The translations under genes and the position numbers were made by a program. Below the pieces are notes generated by a model, which was not told the origin of the DNA, ran no database searches, and worked only from the letters and a program-made list of their open reading frames with translations. A DNA stretch of 64,000 nt from Diadema setosum (Eukaryota > Echinodermata > Echinoidea > Diadematoida > Diadematidae): assembly GCA_033980235.1 (NCBI GenBank), contig CM067065.1, forward strand, positions 9,069,328-9,133,327, written 5' to 3'. Positions within the stretch are counted from its first letter, which is position 1. Every line of letters begins with the position of its first letter. Below, piece by piece: positions 27,284 to 41,300 of this stretch.

Positions 27284-29307
27284 GCGTGTCCCAGAAAAAT
27301 CGAAACCGGGTTTCCATGCAACTTTTTACTATCGAAATCATACATTTTCTTTACGAGATATACATAAATAGAGAGATAAAATTTTCCTCTTTCATTTGAT
27401 ATACGACTTAACGTTCATCGTTCATGTATGACTGAGTTAGAACAAAGAACACTTGTGCTACCAAATTTTCATTTACACACCCAAATGGTGACCTTAAATA
27501 AATCTTTTAGACTCTTAAAGTTACGTTTTTGAAAAACAAAGTTCATAACCCAAATATTCATATTTTCTTCTTTCATATGAGACTTTACGCGTTAAATATG
27601 ATTATAAAATGGGTTCAAGAATGTATCCAATTGGAAGCGCTGAAATGAGTCACGTGTGCGAGCATTAATTTCTCACTAACATGCACGGCCTGACGGCACA
27701 ATGTTTACACTAGCAGTGCGCACTCAATCAGTTGTTACAAGTGCGTCGCGCGCTACTATACGCGCTGTCAATCCTGTAAACAACTTCTAGTTCGGATTGC
27801 CGGCCGGCCTTTCTTGTGTGCATACGGGATGTGTGGCGTACGTACAGTACTTATGTGCGGGATTTCCGAGTGCGACGTGCGTTAATGTTTGGGACGAACA
27901 TCTTCGGACATCTTGACTCTCGAGCGAGTGCTACATGTAGGTACGTGTAAAATGCTGTTAGTTTTTGACCCATTTTATAAAACAAATGATGAACAGGATT
28001 ATTTCGTGGCGTTCGTGGAGATGCAGCGCTACATCTCCACTAACGCACTCTATCCTGTATATCATTTCTATAATAACGCATGCTTTAGAAAAATGTGCAT
28101 GAAAACACGCTTCATTTCTGTCGATTCTACGAATAGTTGAAAGACGAGCATTCAGCTTTCCCGACTTAGCATTAGACAATGGGCTCCTCTGCACCATTGA
28201 ATTTACACAAAACAACCGCAGTGCTACAGTGAATGTTGTTGTTGGGGGGGGGGGGGGGGGGGTATGTACAGAGAATGCTGTATGAGACCGAAAGCCCTTT
28301 GTTGTCAATTATTTAGAATAAGCTAAGAGATATAACCAATAATTGAAGAATAATGTGAAGACTAGCGTCGTGAGTATTCTCAGGCTGCACGCAGTCCCAT
28401 GGCTATGGGAAATCAACATTGCAACAATGATACAATTTTTGATGATTTTGTACCTGAAAATTATTTCACTATTTTCATTCCTCTCTACATTTCCCTCATG
28501 CGTGGTTAGTCCTTCATCAGTGACAGGGTTTTGAAGTTTTTGAAGGGGGAGGGGGGTGAAGCAGAAAGAGAAGGGTACATCACTTTATTTATCACTGAAC
28601 TTGCGCCTCTAACATTTCAAAGGTGCAAGTGCAGGGTAGAAAGTCGACTTTTTTTTTGGGGGGGGGGGGGTCGGACGATTTTTTTTTCCGGTCAGTTACT
28701 TCCACCAAACCTTCCCAAACATTCCGCTCATGAACACCCTTTGCTCTGTCAGGGAAGCTCATGATCATGTGCTAATTTACAACCCTATTCACAACCGAAC
28801 CGTCTGTAACAATCCTTTTTAATCCCTCCCTTCATGTTCTTGTAAATTCAATGAAGCATGAAGGCCATAATTGTTATCTGCAAAGTTGGGCAGGTGTCGG
28901 GAAAGCTAGCTGGCTCCTTATTCACTTTTTATCTATCTGGGTAAAATGGAAGCATATTTTCAAATTAAGTTTTCTCGAGCAGGCGTTGATCATTTTTTAT
29001 GTATGGAATATCATATAAAAGAAAAAAATAGATATTAAGGCTGTGATTTCGTTTTTTGCAAAAGATAGCTGAAAAATGCTCCGAAAAACTGATCCAAATT
29101 CGTCATTTGCTCGTGCAAATAAAAATTTAGTAGCAACACTGTCTATTGTTCTAACTCAGTCATGCACGAATTTTGAACAACGAGTTGTGCATCAAATGAA
29201 AGAAGAGAAGGATACCTTTCCAATCATGTACATTTCCCAAAGCAAATATATGATTATGATCGCAAAAAAATTGCAGTGAAACTCGATTTTATTTTTTCTC
29301 GGACACG

Positions 29308-29352
<45 letters not shown>

Positions 29353-32300
29353 TATATGAATATAAGAACGACCCAAGTCCATGGAAGACCATTTCGAGTA
29401 AACTAAAAAAAAAACTTCATATCTTTTTTGTTTGTCCAATAATATTCTATTTAACTGTGATGGGAAGGCAACATTGTACAAAGAAATTAGAACATATATT
29501 ATTATGACAATTAACATTAACATTAATTGTGGAGAGGCCATTTTGTGTGATGGACTTGGGTCGTTCTTTGATTCATATGGACTTGGGTCGTTCTTTGATT
29601 CATATACATGATATTCTGCTATAGAGATGAGAGAAGGACGAGAGAGGGCGCTATAATATGAATGTAAGAATGACCCAAGTCCTTCATTTTTACATTCATA
29701 TAAGATTTAACTCATTTATTTCAGGCACTTCCGGGGGCAATTAGGATTTATCATTTATACACAAGATGAGTCCATGCATAAGCTACAATTTCCCATGTCA
29801 AACTGAATTTGGCCAAAAATTGGACTTGGGTCGTTCTTATATTCATATACTCATATATATATAATACATATACATAAAAATTAAGGATAAAGTCAAACGT
29901 ACATTTGCCTTAGCAACTCCACGTCCTCTCCCAGTGAGAGTCAGCTCCGCACCAATGGAACGGGTCACCTTCACAAACAACAATTTGAAAACAACACTGC
30001 CGTAGACTAGGGAGCAATATAATGATATTCGTTCGTATAATATCGAAATCACAATAGTGAATTTACCTTCTTGATGTATTTTGTACTGCTTTCTTTTATA
30101 ATATATTGCGTCTTTTGGTCCTGTGCGAATTTATGTTTTCCTTCTTTTTTCATGTTGCAAGCATACTCTTACTATGTAGTGTGCCAGGTATAACATCGTA
30201 ATATTCTTTCAATTCTTTCTACTAATAAACGAATAATGGCTTGATTTTTTTTAATCATTTATTCATCTGCTAAAATGCATGCATACAGTGAAGAAAAATG
30301 TTCAACCTCCGAGTCAGATGTGACCACCTTTCTCTCTCCCTCTCTCTCTCATGGAATATAGTATATCAAAATCTCTCTCAGTAGTGCATGGATTCGATTT
30401 TTACTAGATAGGAGATAGAAATAGAGAGAGAGAGAGAGACAGACAGAAAGACAGACAGACAGACAGACTGACAGACAGAAGACAGAGACAGAGACATAAA
30501 AAAGTAAACATACAGCTTGATTGGGAAAGAATGATGATTATAACTTACGTCCTCTTCCTGCTGGACACGTGCATTTTCATTGGTAAATATGAACCAGTTG
30601 TTCCTTTCCCGCTCTGAGTAGTCCACAGTGCAGGTGAGATCAATGATGTCTTCAGGTGGTTGTGAAGACGAATACTCGGCTAGAGCTTGCATTGCAACCA
30701 CCGTATCCTGCTCACGGTAATTCATAGTACAAGTTTGAAATTGACCATCCCATCTAGATCCTTCAATTTCTCGTACAGAATATACTGCAAGATTTGTTTT
30801 ATCTCCTCTTGGGGGCGACGGGGTGGGGGGGGGGTATTGATTGGAGGAGACAACGAGCACAAAATGACATTAAAATAGAAACATTCCAGGGAAATTATAT
30901 AAGGGACTGAGCATGTTTTTTGCTTTAATTTTCTAGCATATCAATTAGGACTTTCTTCATTTACAGCAGTTTCAGTTCTCAGCCCGAAAGGCCTATTTCA
31001 GAAGATTCGGAAACTTTGTTGGGGACATTTCGAAAAAAAAAAACAATACTATCCACTTAATTAAGAGAGTGACAAAAAGTATATATCATTTTTTTTTTGT
31101 CCTATAGATTTTGCCTCCCAGCTGAATACCCACAAAAAACGCTAACTAGGATTTCCTGTAATGGAGCAAAATACGCCATTTGGGTTGACTGACTAAAGTC
31201 TTTCAAGTTTGTTTTATCTGGGAGAGTAGTCTTTTCTCTACCTACTCTCAAAAAATCTCGACTTTAATATTACAAATGCAAACCGGAACAAAGAGATTAA
31301 GAACTTTTTTTCTGGACGACCTTCTTTCCTCTTTTTTTGGAGGGGAAGGGGGCAGGCAACAAAAGGTATTTTATTGATACTGCCACAAATCATACAGTTA
31401 AGACAAGCTGATTCTTCAATCCTTATTTCTTCCCCTTTCCATGAAACTGTGCCATCCAACCCCCTCATGTTGAATGGGTTTGAGTGGATGACAGTGATGC
31501 AGTTCTAACATGTTATACATCATTTTCAAGCTTAAAGCTTGTTCTCTAATTAACTATGTGGAATAGCTGAAATTCAAAATGGCTTACCATTTGTAGGTTC
31601 TAAGAAAAGCGGTACATTTGTTCAGTCATGATTACATGATATCAGAAGTCGTACGTAAACTAAAACAAATATAATTACGTCGGTACAGGACATTAATGTT
31701 ATAAATACACGCTAAATTTTTGTTTTTGTTTCTACGAGATAGAAGAAACGAAAAATACCAAAACGTGACGCAAGAGCATAGCATTCCACCATTCCATCTC
31801 TTCATCAATTATGAAAATTTTGCCGAAGCGAAACTATTGTGGACAAAACAGGATTAGACTATGTAGATGGGATCAAAAGGGGATTAGATGATTAGGCCCT
31901 ACTAAAAAGTAAGAATTTACCAATACACGCGGTATGCAGTCTTCAATGACGTCACTGCGATTTGATATACAGTCAACCAACATCGTTTAAGTCGACGCCA
32001 TATAAGTCGAAAAATTGGCTCATTCTAATGATTGATTTTTTACATACACTTTCACACAGATGTGTTGATCATCTTATGTAGGTCGAAATTCGTTTGTTCG
32101 CTCGTTTTTGTTTTTTTGGTTTTGCTTCTCTCATTAATCATCTTGAATTACATGGGCGTGAATAATTTCAACAAAACATAACCAAATGAAAAAGGATCAA
32201 TACAGAAGAGCAGTATACTAAAACATTCGCAACAAAGACCTTTGAAAACACATTTGCACATAACACCAAAAAAGGCAGCCCATTTGATTCAATAAGGAAG

Positions 32301-35300
32301 CAGGAGTCCATCAGAATAAGCATAGCTTAACTGGTCTGATGGCCTCATGAGAAATATAATCATTTCAGGTTTGCCTGTCATTTTATTTTGGATTCACGTA
32401 TAAATATAAAGTCGAATGATTTTCTTTGCACTCTATGGATACGAATCTTGATGGCGAGATTGACTATAAAACTATACACTACGGCTCTAGTATGCAGAAT
32501 TTGACGGAGTATTATAAACGCCAGTTTACATTGAAGTAGGTTGATGAAAGTTTGGGACCAACCTGAGTAGACACGAACGCTCCCTTGTAGTTCCCTTGGT
32601 TGCTCAGCCATAGAACGATCCTCGCCGCGTAGTGGTAGTCACGGATGGCGACGTGGGCAAGTAGGGCGTAGGCAGTAGTCTCAACGGAAATCGAGCTGGG
32701 TCTTCGGCGGAGCCAGAAGGGAAGGTCCTTATCATAATTCTGCTGGTTTGGGTCCCAGTTTACCGCGGCATTGTTGTCTGTGATGCAGATATTGACCGAT
32801 TCGGGTTCGTTGAGGGCAGCAGACATTTTATGGCACTGGGCGCAGCCATGAGCTCAAATTGCGGTGTCTCAGCCGACCCCCCTGCTCTCCCCCACCCCAC
32901 GGGCAACATGTTTATCGCGCACTTGTAACAAAGTTTCGCGCAATAAGCAAGCATTCGCGCACTCAGTACGAGATGCCCATTGGCTAAAACAACCACGCAT
33001 CAGTTTTTCATTCTGCGCGCGTAAGAGGGGTGGGGAGAGAGGAGGGGGGGGGGGGGGGTCGGATGATACACCGCAGTAATGGCGCTGCCCATGCCAAAAA
33101 TACACATAGCGCGTCACAGAATCGGTCAATATAGCTCTGTCACCTATTACCAATGCCTAGTTGCTTGCATTTTCAATGTTTGTCGTTCATCAAAGTTAAG
33201 TCCTGGCTGCACTACATGTATTCTTCTCCTTTACAAGATATTATCGTGTATAACCGAATGTCAGAGATGTGTTATGCTGATGACACTCAGATATACATTT
33301 CATTTCAACCTTGTAACCAGCAGGATGCAATCTCTCAAGTAGAATGTTGTGTCAAAGAGTTTAAACTATGGTCAACCCAAATTGGTCTTAAACTGAATGA
33401 CGAAAAGAGCTGAGATCTTACACCTTACATCTCGATTTCGCAGAAGAATGGAATTTCCTGCAGTAACGATTGACAGTACTTCCATTGTACCTGGTAAAAC
33501 AGCCAAAAACCTTGGTGTGATATTCGATCAGATTATGGTCATGGACAATTTTGTTTCAAAGAAATGTAAATCGGCATCCTTCGCTTTGTACAGGGTGTCC
33601 CAGAATAAAAGAAACCGGGTTTCAATGCACTTTTTTACTATCGAAATCATACATTTTCTTTATGAGATATACATCAATGGAAAGATAAACTTTTCTTCTT
33701 TCGTTTGACGCAAAACTCATAGTTCAAAATTCGTGCATGACTGAGTTAGAACAATAGACAGTAATACTACTAAATTTTCATTTGCACGAGCAAATAGCGA
33801 TTTTGGATGAAGTTTTTAGACTTTTTCAGCAATCTTTTGCAAAAAAATAAAATCATAGCCTTAATATCCATTCTTTTTCCTTTCATATGACCTCCCAGGT
33901 ATATAAGATAATCAACGCCTGCCCGAGAAAACTTCATTTGAAAACATGCTTCCATTTTACCCAGATAGCTAGATAGTAAATGGGGAGCCAGTTAGCTTTC
34001 CCGACACCTGCCCAACTTGGCAGATAACAATGGTCTTCATGGTTCAATGAATTTACACAAACATGAAGGGAGTGGTAAAAACGATTGTTACAGACGGTTC
34101 GGCTGTGAATAGGGTTGTTAATTAGCACATGTTCATGACCTTGCCTGACCATGGAGCTGACTACAGAGCAAAGGGTTTTCATCAGCGGAATGTTTGGGAA
34201 GGTGGGGTGGGAGTAACGGACCGAAACAAATTTCCAAGCCCCCCCCCCCAAAAAAAAAAAAGAAAAAAAGAAAAAAAAAGACGACTTTCTGCCCTGCACT
34301 AGTACCTTTGAAATGTTAGAGGCGCAAGTTCAGTGATAAATAAAGTGATGTACTCTCTCTTTCTGCTTCACCTCCCCTTCAAAAACTTCAAAACCCTGTC
34401 AGTGATGGAGGACTAACCATGCGTGAGGGAAATGTGGAGAGGAATGAAAACATTGAAATAAGTTTGAGGTACAAAATCATCGAAATGTGTATCATTGTTG
34501 TAATGTTGATTTCCCATATCTATTGGACTGCGTGCAGCCTGAAAATACTCACATTATTCTTCAATTATTCGTTATATCTTATAGCTTATTCTAAATAAAT
34601 GACAACAGAGGGCTTTCCGTCTCATACAGCATTCTCTGTAAATACCCCCCTCTCCCAACAACAACATTCGCTGTAGCACTGCGGTTGTTTTGTGTGAATT
34701 CAATGGTGCACATGAACCTATTGTCTCATGCTAGTCGGGAGAGCTGAATGCTCGTTTTTCGACTATCCGTAGAATCGGTAGAAATGAAGCATGTTTTCAT
34801 GCATATTTTTCTCAAGCATGCGTTATTCATATTTGACGCTTACGGTCTCATATGAAAGAAGAAAATGTGAATATTTGGCTTATGAATTTTGATTTTCGAA
34901 AATGTAGCATTAAAGTCTGAAATGTTCACTTCAAGTCATCATTTGCGCGTGCAAATGAAAATATGGTAGCACCACTGTTCAATGTTCTAACTCAGTCATG
35001 CGTGAACAGTGACCGTTAAATTATATATCAAATGAAAGAAGAAAAGTTTATCTTTCCACTGATGTATTTCTCATAAAGAAAATGTATGATTTCGATATTA
35101 AAAAAGTGCATGGAAACCCGGTTTCGTTGTTTTCTGGGACACGTCGTATAAACTTGGAAAAGTTCATCTGTTTTTGGATGCAAAGACCAATAAGAAGCTT
35201 GTTCAGGTTTTTGTTATATGTCATTTAGACTATTGTAATAGTTTGTTGTATAATATCTCCGACTCACAGCTACATAAACTCCAGGCAATTCAATGTCCTG

Positions 35301-38300
35301 TTATCACAACAAAGTTTTATGGTGAGCGATCTTTTGCTCATGCTGCTCCCACACCGTGGAACGCTGTTCCGTGTTATATAAAAAAAGCTCTTCGTATGGC
35401 CGTGATTGTCTAAAACAATAACGCGATAAAATCGTGATTGTGGTTATTGGCTTGAAAAAGAAAACTGTATATTATACTTGCATAGAATACATAAACAGTG
35501 TGTCTTGAAAAGATCGCTCTGCAATAAATGAATATTGTAAACTAAAATGTCAAATGTTGCCACTCCTCTATCCTTATTGAAAATATCACATGTAACACTA
35601 AAAAAAAAAATTGATTTACCATTTTTGAAATGGTAGTTCAACATCTTACGTCTTAAATTTGGCATTTGAATATTGAATTAACGTTTAATAAAAGGTTGGA
35701 AAAGAGCTTTCTAAAATGTTGATATAGTATTTCATTTTTTATATAATACACTTTAAGACACATTGTTTGTGTAACCTGTGCAATTTGACCAAGAAAAGAA
35801 GGCACAACGATTGATTTTGGTCGAAAGGAAATCGTAATATACCTAAAATTACCTAACTTACCTAAATCAGTTCTTGCATTAGCTCTTAATCTTTTGGTAG
35901 CATTTTCAGTAGTATTGCTCCCAGCCAGAGCCAGCGCATAGGCAACGATGGCTTTATCGTAATTTCTGTTGAGTCCTTCAACGTGGCCCTCAAGGTAGGT
36001 AACAGCATGACCAATCGAGTCGGTGATGACAGTCATGTCCTCACTCTGTCAGAGAATGCAATTGATTTTCATTCAAGATCCATGCAAGTTTTCGTAAGTT
36101 AGACAGCTGATTAGAGTTTTGTTTGATAGACTGTTTCATGATGCATTGTCATTCCGTCCTTCTTTATATATATAGACGAAGTCTTAATAGGATTTCTTCA
36201 AGACGAAATCTAAACGAAGAGAATGGTCGAGGTTTCGTTTTAAATCGAATATCGATACAACAAACTTCAAACCCAGTCGCAATAAGTAGCGCAGCGTCTG
36301 GTCGGGCTACTTATTACATGTATCATAATCACATCACACTCACTCCGTACTCCCGTTCACTGACAGCTGAAACCTGCTCGATCATCATTCTATCTAGCTA
36401 GGTACCCTAACAAATTCACCGCAAGATCCATTCATTACTTCACCGAGTCCATCAAAGTTTTCTCACTATCGATGAAAATCGCAGTGCTCTGTATCGTTTA
36501 TTTTATCACCAGATAGGCCGGCCGGCCTAGTCAAGACTTCGACTTAGCCGATGCCCGCGCATTGCGTGGTATCTAGTATTAGCGATTCACATGCGCCGAA
36601 TGTTTCGCGAGGTTTTTTTTTTATTTTCGCCAATTTCGCAAACCTGGTGCTTTTTGCGAATTTAAAAACACGAGAAAATATCAACTCTCTTTCCGTATAT
36701 GTTTCCCCCTTCCGTAGTGTACTCCACAACCACGAATTTAAACACTTGCGAAATTATTGGCAAGTCCCTAATCGCGAAAAAAAAAAGACTCGCTGAATAT
36801 ATCGCGTACACAGCTGTAGTACTGCCAAGGAACTGCTGTAATAGTACATTGTACGTACCAAAGAGGTACGAAGCCCAGGCTTCTCCGCTCTTTGATACAC
36901 GGAGGATACTGCATTGCGACATACGCGGCAGGTGATCGGCGTACGCATGTGACTAATCGACTACGAAGCACCACTACAGGCACTAGGCCTGACAACTTCT
37001 GTATTCGTGGCCAAAATAACACGTAACAAACTATGTTTAAACGAGAAAATGTGTGATTTCACAGAAGACTTGAAGTAGAAAACAATTTTATTTCATTTTT
37101 TTTTTTTGGTGACATTCTGATAAAAAAGTGTCCTGGGATTTCGGGGTACGAGCCTCGACATCTCGCTCTCCTCGAGAGCATACATAGGTAAGCTCAGGCT
37201 GTTGTGTGATACTTCCGGGTTTGCCCTTCACCCCATGACGTCATGGGCACGCCCCCATAATAACCACGGATCTTCCGATCAAACATGATTCAGGATACAG
37301 TTTTTCTAAGCAGCCGTTCTCCAAAACGCAATTTTCTGAATGGATGAATTAAAGGCCGCTGTGTTTAATATGCTCTAAGCTTGAAACGGGGGAATAATAG
37401 AACAAAATATGCGTTTCCTTTAATATTCTGCTTTAACATGGATTATAATGAGTAAAGTCTTTACATTGATTGTTTCTTTCCCTAACTCAAATTTTAGAAC
37501 TATTTTGAAGCACTGAATACGGGTTTTTGCTTCATCTGGATGCTAATGGTAAATAATGCCGCCTCCCCCCCCCCCCCCTCGCTCTTTTATTTTCTCTTGG
37601 TCTTGGTGATCAATTAAGCAGTAACGAAGACCATTTTGCCCGTACATGTCGTCACTGGTGTGACTTTGTGATACAAAGGTAATCACAACTGAAATTATCA
37701 GTAATTGTTTGGACGTCATTGAAACCAAAGAAAAAGCATATCGACATGGCCGTTCGTATACACATGACAATTACATCTTACTGAAGGCACTTAACATCAC
37801 AATTGACCTATAAGACTTTTGGACAGCGGAAACATTTCACATAATAATGTTGAAATACTTGACACCGAGTGACATTATCATTGGATGTAACTAATAGAAA
37901 CTGAGGTAGAAATTTTACCCTGGTGACCTGTGAATTTATTACCGAAAACATGAATGATTTGTTAGGACTATGTCAAAGGCGTTTACGGTGCATAGGCGCA
38001 CAAAGCTAGTTGTCATCTGCACGAGTTATCGAGTTAGGTCAGCTGACCTACTAATCTTCCTTGTATATTCTTTCGTTAAAGGGGATGGCTAGTAACCGAT
38101 CAGTGGGAATGCTGAGGGATGATTGTTCCAATCCTTGTGGGATTCATTTAAGAGTACATTATATATACCGTTGTGTGAAAATTATTTGCTTCAGAACGGT
38201 CTCATATTCAAGTAATGTGCAGATTAATGACCTGTCACTGACCAGGCACGCTAACCTGGAAACATTAAACTGCACATTGCTTGAATATGAGACCATTCTG

Positions 38301-41300
38301 AAGCAAATAATTTTCACACAACAATAATGTACTCTTAAACGAATCCCACAAGGATTGGAACAATCATCCTCCAGCATTCCCACTGATCGGTTACTAGCCA
38401 TCCCCTTTAAATATGGCCCGTTGGTTTTCAACAAGCTGCATCCCCTTTCGCCGAAGCTACTATGTGGGGGTAAAATGCATCTCAGAGTATTGTGAGTGTA
38501 ATGAGTACAAAATCTAAAGGGGAACGACGATTTAACCAAGGAGGTATAGCTACAAACAATATTATTGCGTTAAAATAGGCGATTTTGCACATAGCTCCAC
38601 AGAAAATCATTGTTTGGGATGACACGGCATTGCAAACGCGATTTACAGCTGTTCAAACATCTTAGCAGCAAAGAGACATAAGTATCTGCAATTTATGTAT
38701 TGGTTTTTTATGAAACTACTCGACAAATTTGGGTTGAAAATTTTGAAAGCCATCCATTAACGTCTGAAAAAAATACATTATTTCAAATTTCAAAAAGGTT
38801 ATGGCATTTTTCAATATGAAACATTTTGATGTACTCAGTATGCAATTTATCAAAAGGAAATTTTGGTGTGAAGATGTTCAATTTATCCTCTTCAAAACTA
38901 GTAAATACTACATATCACTAGAAATATGAGAGTTTTGAACAACCCCCCCCCCAAAAAAAAAAAAAAAAAAACAAAAACAAAAACAAAAACAAAAACAAAA
39001 CAAATGCAAAACATGATGTGTGGCCCAAAAGTTAGAAATGTTAAATTCAATCTGAACAATTCATAGTAGTATAATATTAAAGGGATGGTACAGTTGTGGT
39101 GGAGATGAGAATTGGGCTTTTAACATTTTGTGTGATACCAAGAATACACTTATGAAATAGTACAGAGCATACCACTTTAAAAAGAGGAATTCATATTTTT
39201 TTTAAATGAAAAATCGGGTTTGGAATGACTGAAACATCCCAAAACAAAGTAAATCAAAGCGATTGTAAAAAAAGTGTGGGTCCTACATTTATTAGAATCG
39301 CTCTGTTTCGGATATCTCAGCCATTTCAAAACCAATTTTCATCAAGCAAACTTTTAATTCCTCGTGAAATTACATGTTATTTCAGAATTATACCATTAGA
39401 TGTTACTCATTATCTCACGAAAAAAAAAAAATATAAACCTAAAATTGAACTATTAAACTAAACTAAACTCTTCGTTTTTGGAACCGTCAAGTTAACAACG
39501 ACGTTTTGCAATTTATACAAGGTGTTCCTAGAAAAAGGTAACCGATGTTCAAGCGTCAGCTTTGTCAAGAATACATGGTTTAATTCTGTGAAATGCAAAA
39601 ACTAAGTTACTCATCAGCTTCAATTTGACACCTTGCCTGCGTCACCATTGATAAGGATCACAGAGTTTGGGTCATTCGAAGGTGAAAGGTACAAAACCTA
39701 TCTTTTCAAAGTTTTGGTTTGTAAAGTAAGTGTATCCTTACAAAGTGTTTGAGAGTCATCAACTGCTGAAGAGGGATTTCCAGAGGAGGCTCAGCTTTTG
39801 GAGGTGGCTCTTGGGTAGGATTGAGGGCGATAGCAATTTTCTGCGAAATCTTGTTAGTGACGAAACTGCACTAAGCATGGACGGGAAAGCTAACACCCAC
39901 AATGTCGTGGAGTACGTGGCTGCAGGACATCCATCAGAGTTCAATTCCGACATAAAACATGAGCAGACAAAAACGGAGTTTGTGTGCTGGTCTGCATGGA
40001 ACTGACCAAATAAGTTGGTCATTCTTCTTCAACAAAAACATGAATGCTGGCATGTACTAAGGCTTGATCTATGAAGACATTGTGCTCCAGCTGGGAGAAA
40101 ACTTTAAACGACAGGATCGGAGGGATGTTCCGTCACCTTTCGTGGCCACAGGATGCTGCCTCAGCTCACCGAGAGGCTGGGTAGAGCTATTAGGCCAACA
40201 CATAATACGACAGCCTTCAATTATGAGGTGGAATGGCATCCATTATCTCCCGACTCGACACCCTGTGAGTTTTTCCTCTGGGGATACCTTTAGAGCAGGG
40301 TATCCACATCCTCACCACGTGATCTGAATGACTCGCTAGGGCGTATTTGGCATGAGATCAACGTTCTTCGTCATGATTTCGCAGTGGTTAGAAGAGCAGT
40401 GCGAGACAAGCAGCGTCGTTCAGCTTTATGCCGACAGGTGAGGTGTACACTTCGAAGGTAAAGGCTTAATGGTGTGCTCACCAGATCTTGTAAATTACAG
40501 TCACTCGAAAAATGTTAACAGCGGAGTTAGGTGTTTCAAACTTGGTGTGAAAAACAAACGAGGAAACCAAACATTTACAGAAAAGTTGGTTCCGTATCTT
40601 ATATACCAAAACTTATAAAAAGTAGGTTTTGTACCCTTCACCTTCGGTGACGCAAGCAAGGTGTCAAATTTAAGCTGACGAGCCACTTTGTATTTTAGTA
40701 AAACAAACCAAAAGAATAAACCATGTAATCTTTACATAGCTGACCTTGGAATTTCGGTTACCTTATGTAGGAACACTCTGTATATGTGACCGTGCATCAC
40801 AAAACAAACACAAAGTCGAACACACTGATTTTGTGTGAGGACTGAAAAGAGGTGAAATGGGTCAACCACGCCGATCTTTACTTTTTCATACTTTCTGAAA
40901 GGGCAAGTATTCTTCTACATTATGTTAAAATTGGGATCATACAACGGACAGGAAAGTGTGTTTTTAAGCAGTTTATCTCGCGTATTGTTTGGTAGAATAG
41001 CGTGATATGTTGTGTCTTTAGAGTCCCCTTTTCATTTCTTACAGATCTTGCACACATTTTTCACTTTCAACTCTCATAACTTTTGACAGGATGATGCTAC
41101 TGCTTTGAAAGTTGGAATTTACTATGGACAGAATGTGTTAATAAGGTATGCTCAATTTCAGATTTCATTTAAATCTGATGATCCATTCATTGTTGTTACT
41201 CCAGTGGTTAACATCCTGTGTTTGTCCCATTCATCGCACAGCCAGCACAGCTCAGTAAAGATTAAGAGCTTGAATAGACACTGTACTTCAGAGCCTATTT

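Noticed and set aside
33934..34299. Protein inside the long-inverted-repeat element at 33591
   Set aside because: No transposase motif, low-complexity ends from A/C runs, and no conserved frame in the sister copy at 27282.
39759..40022. Minus-strand 87-residue protein
   Set aside because: Antisense to the transposase pseudogene, which has recognisable DDE motifs on the plus strand.
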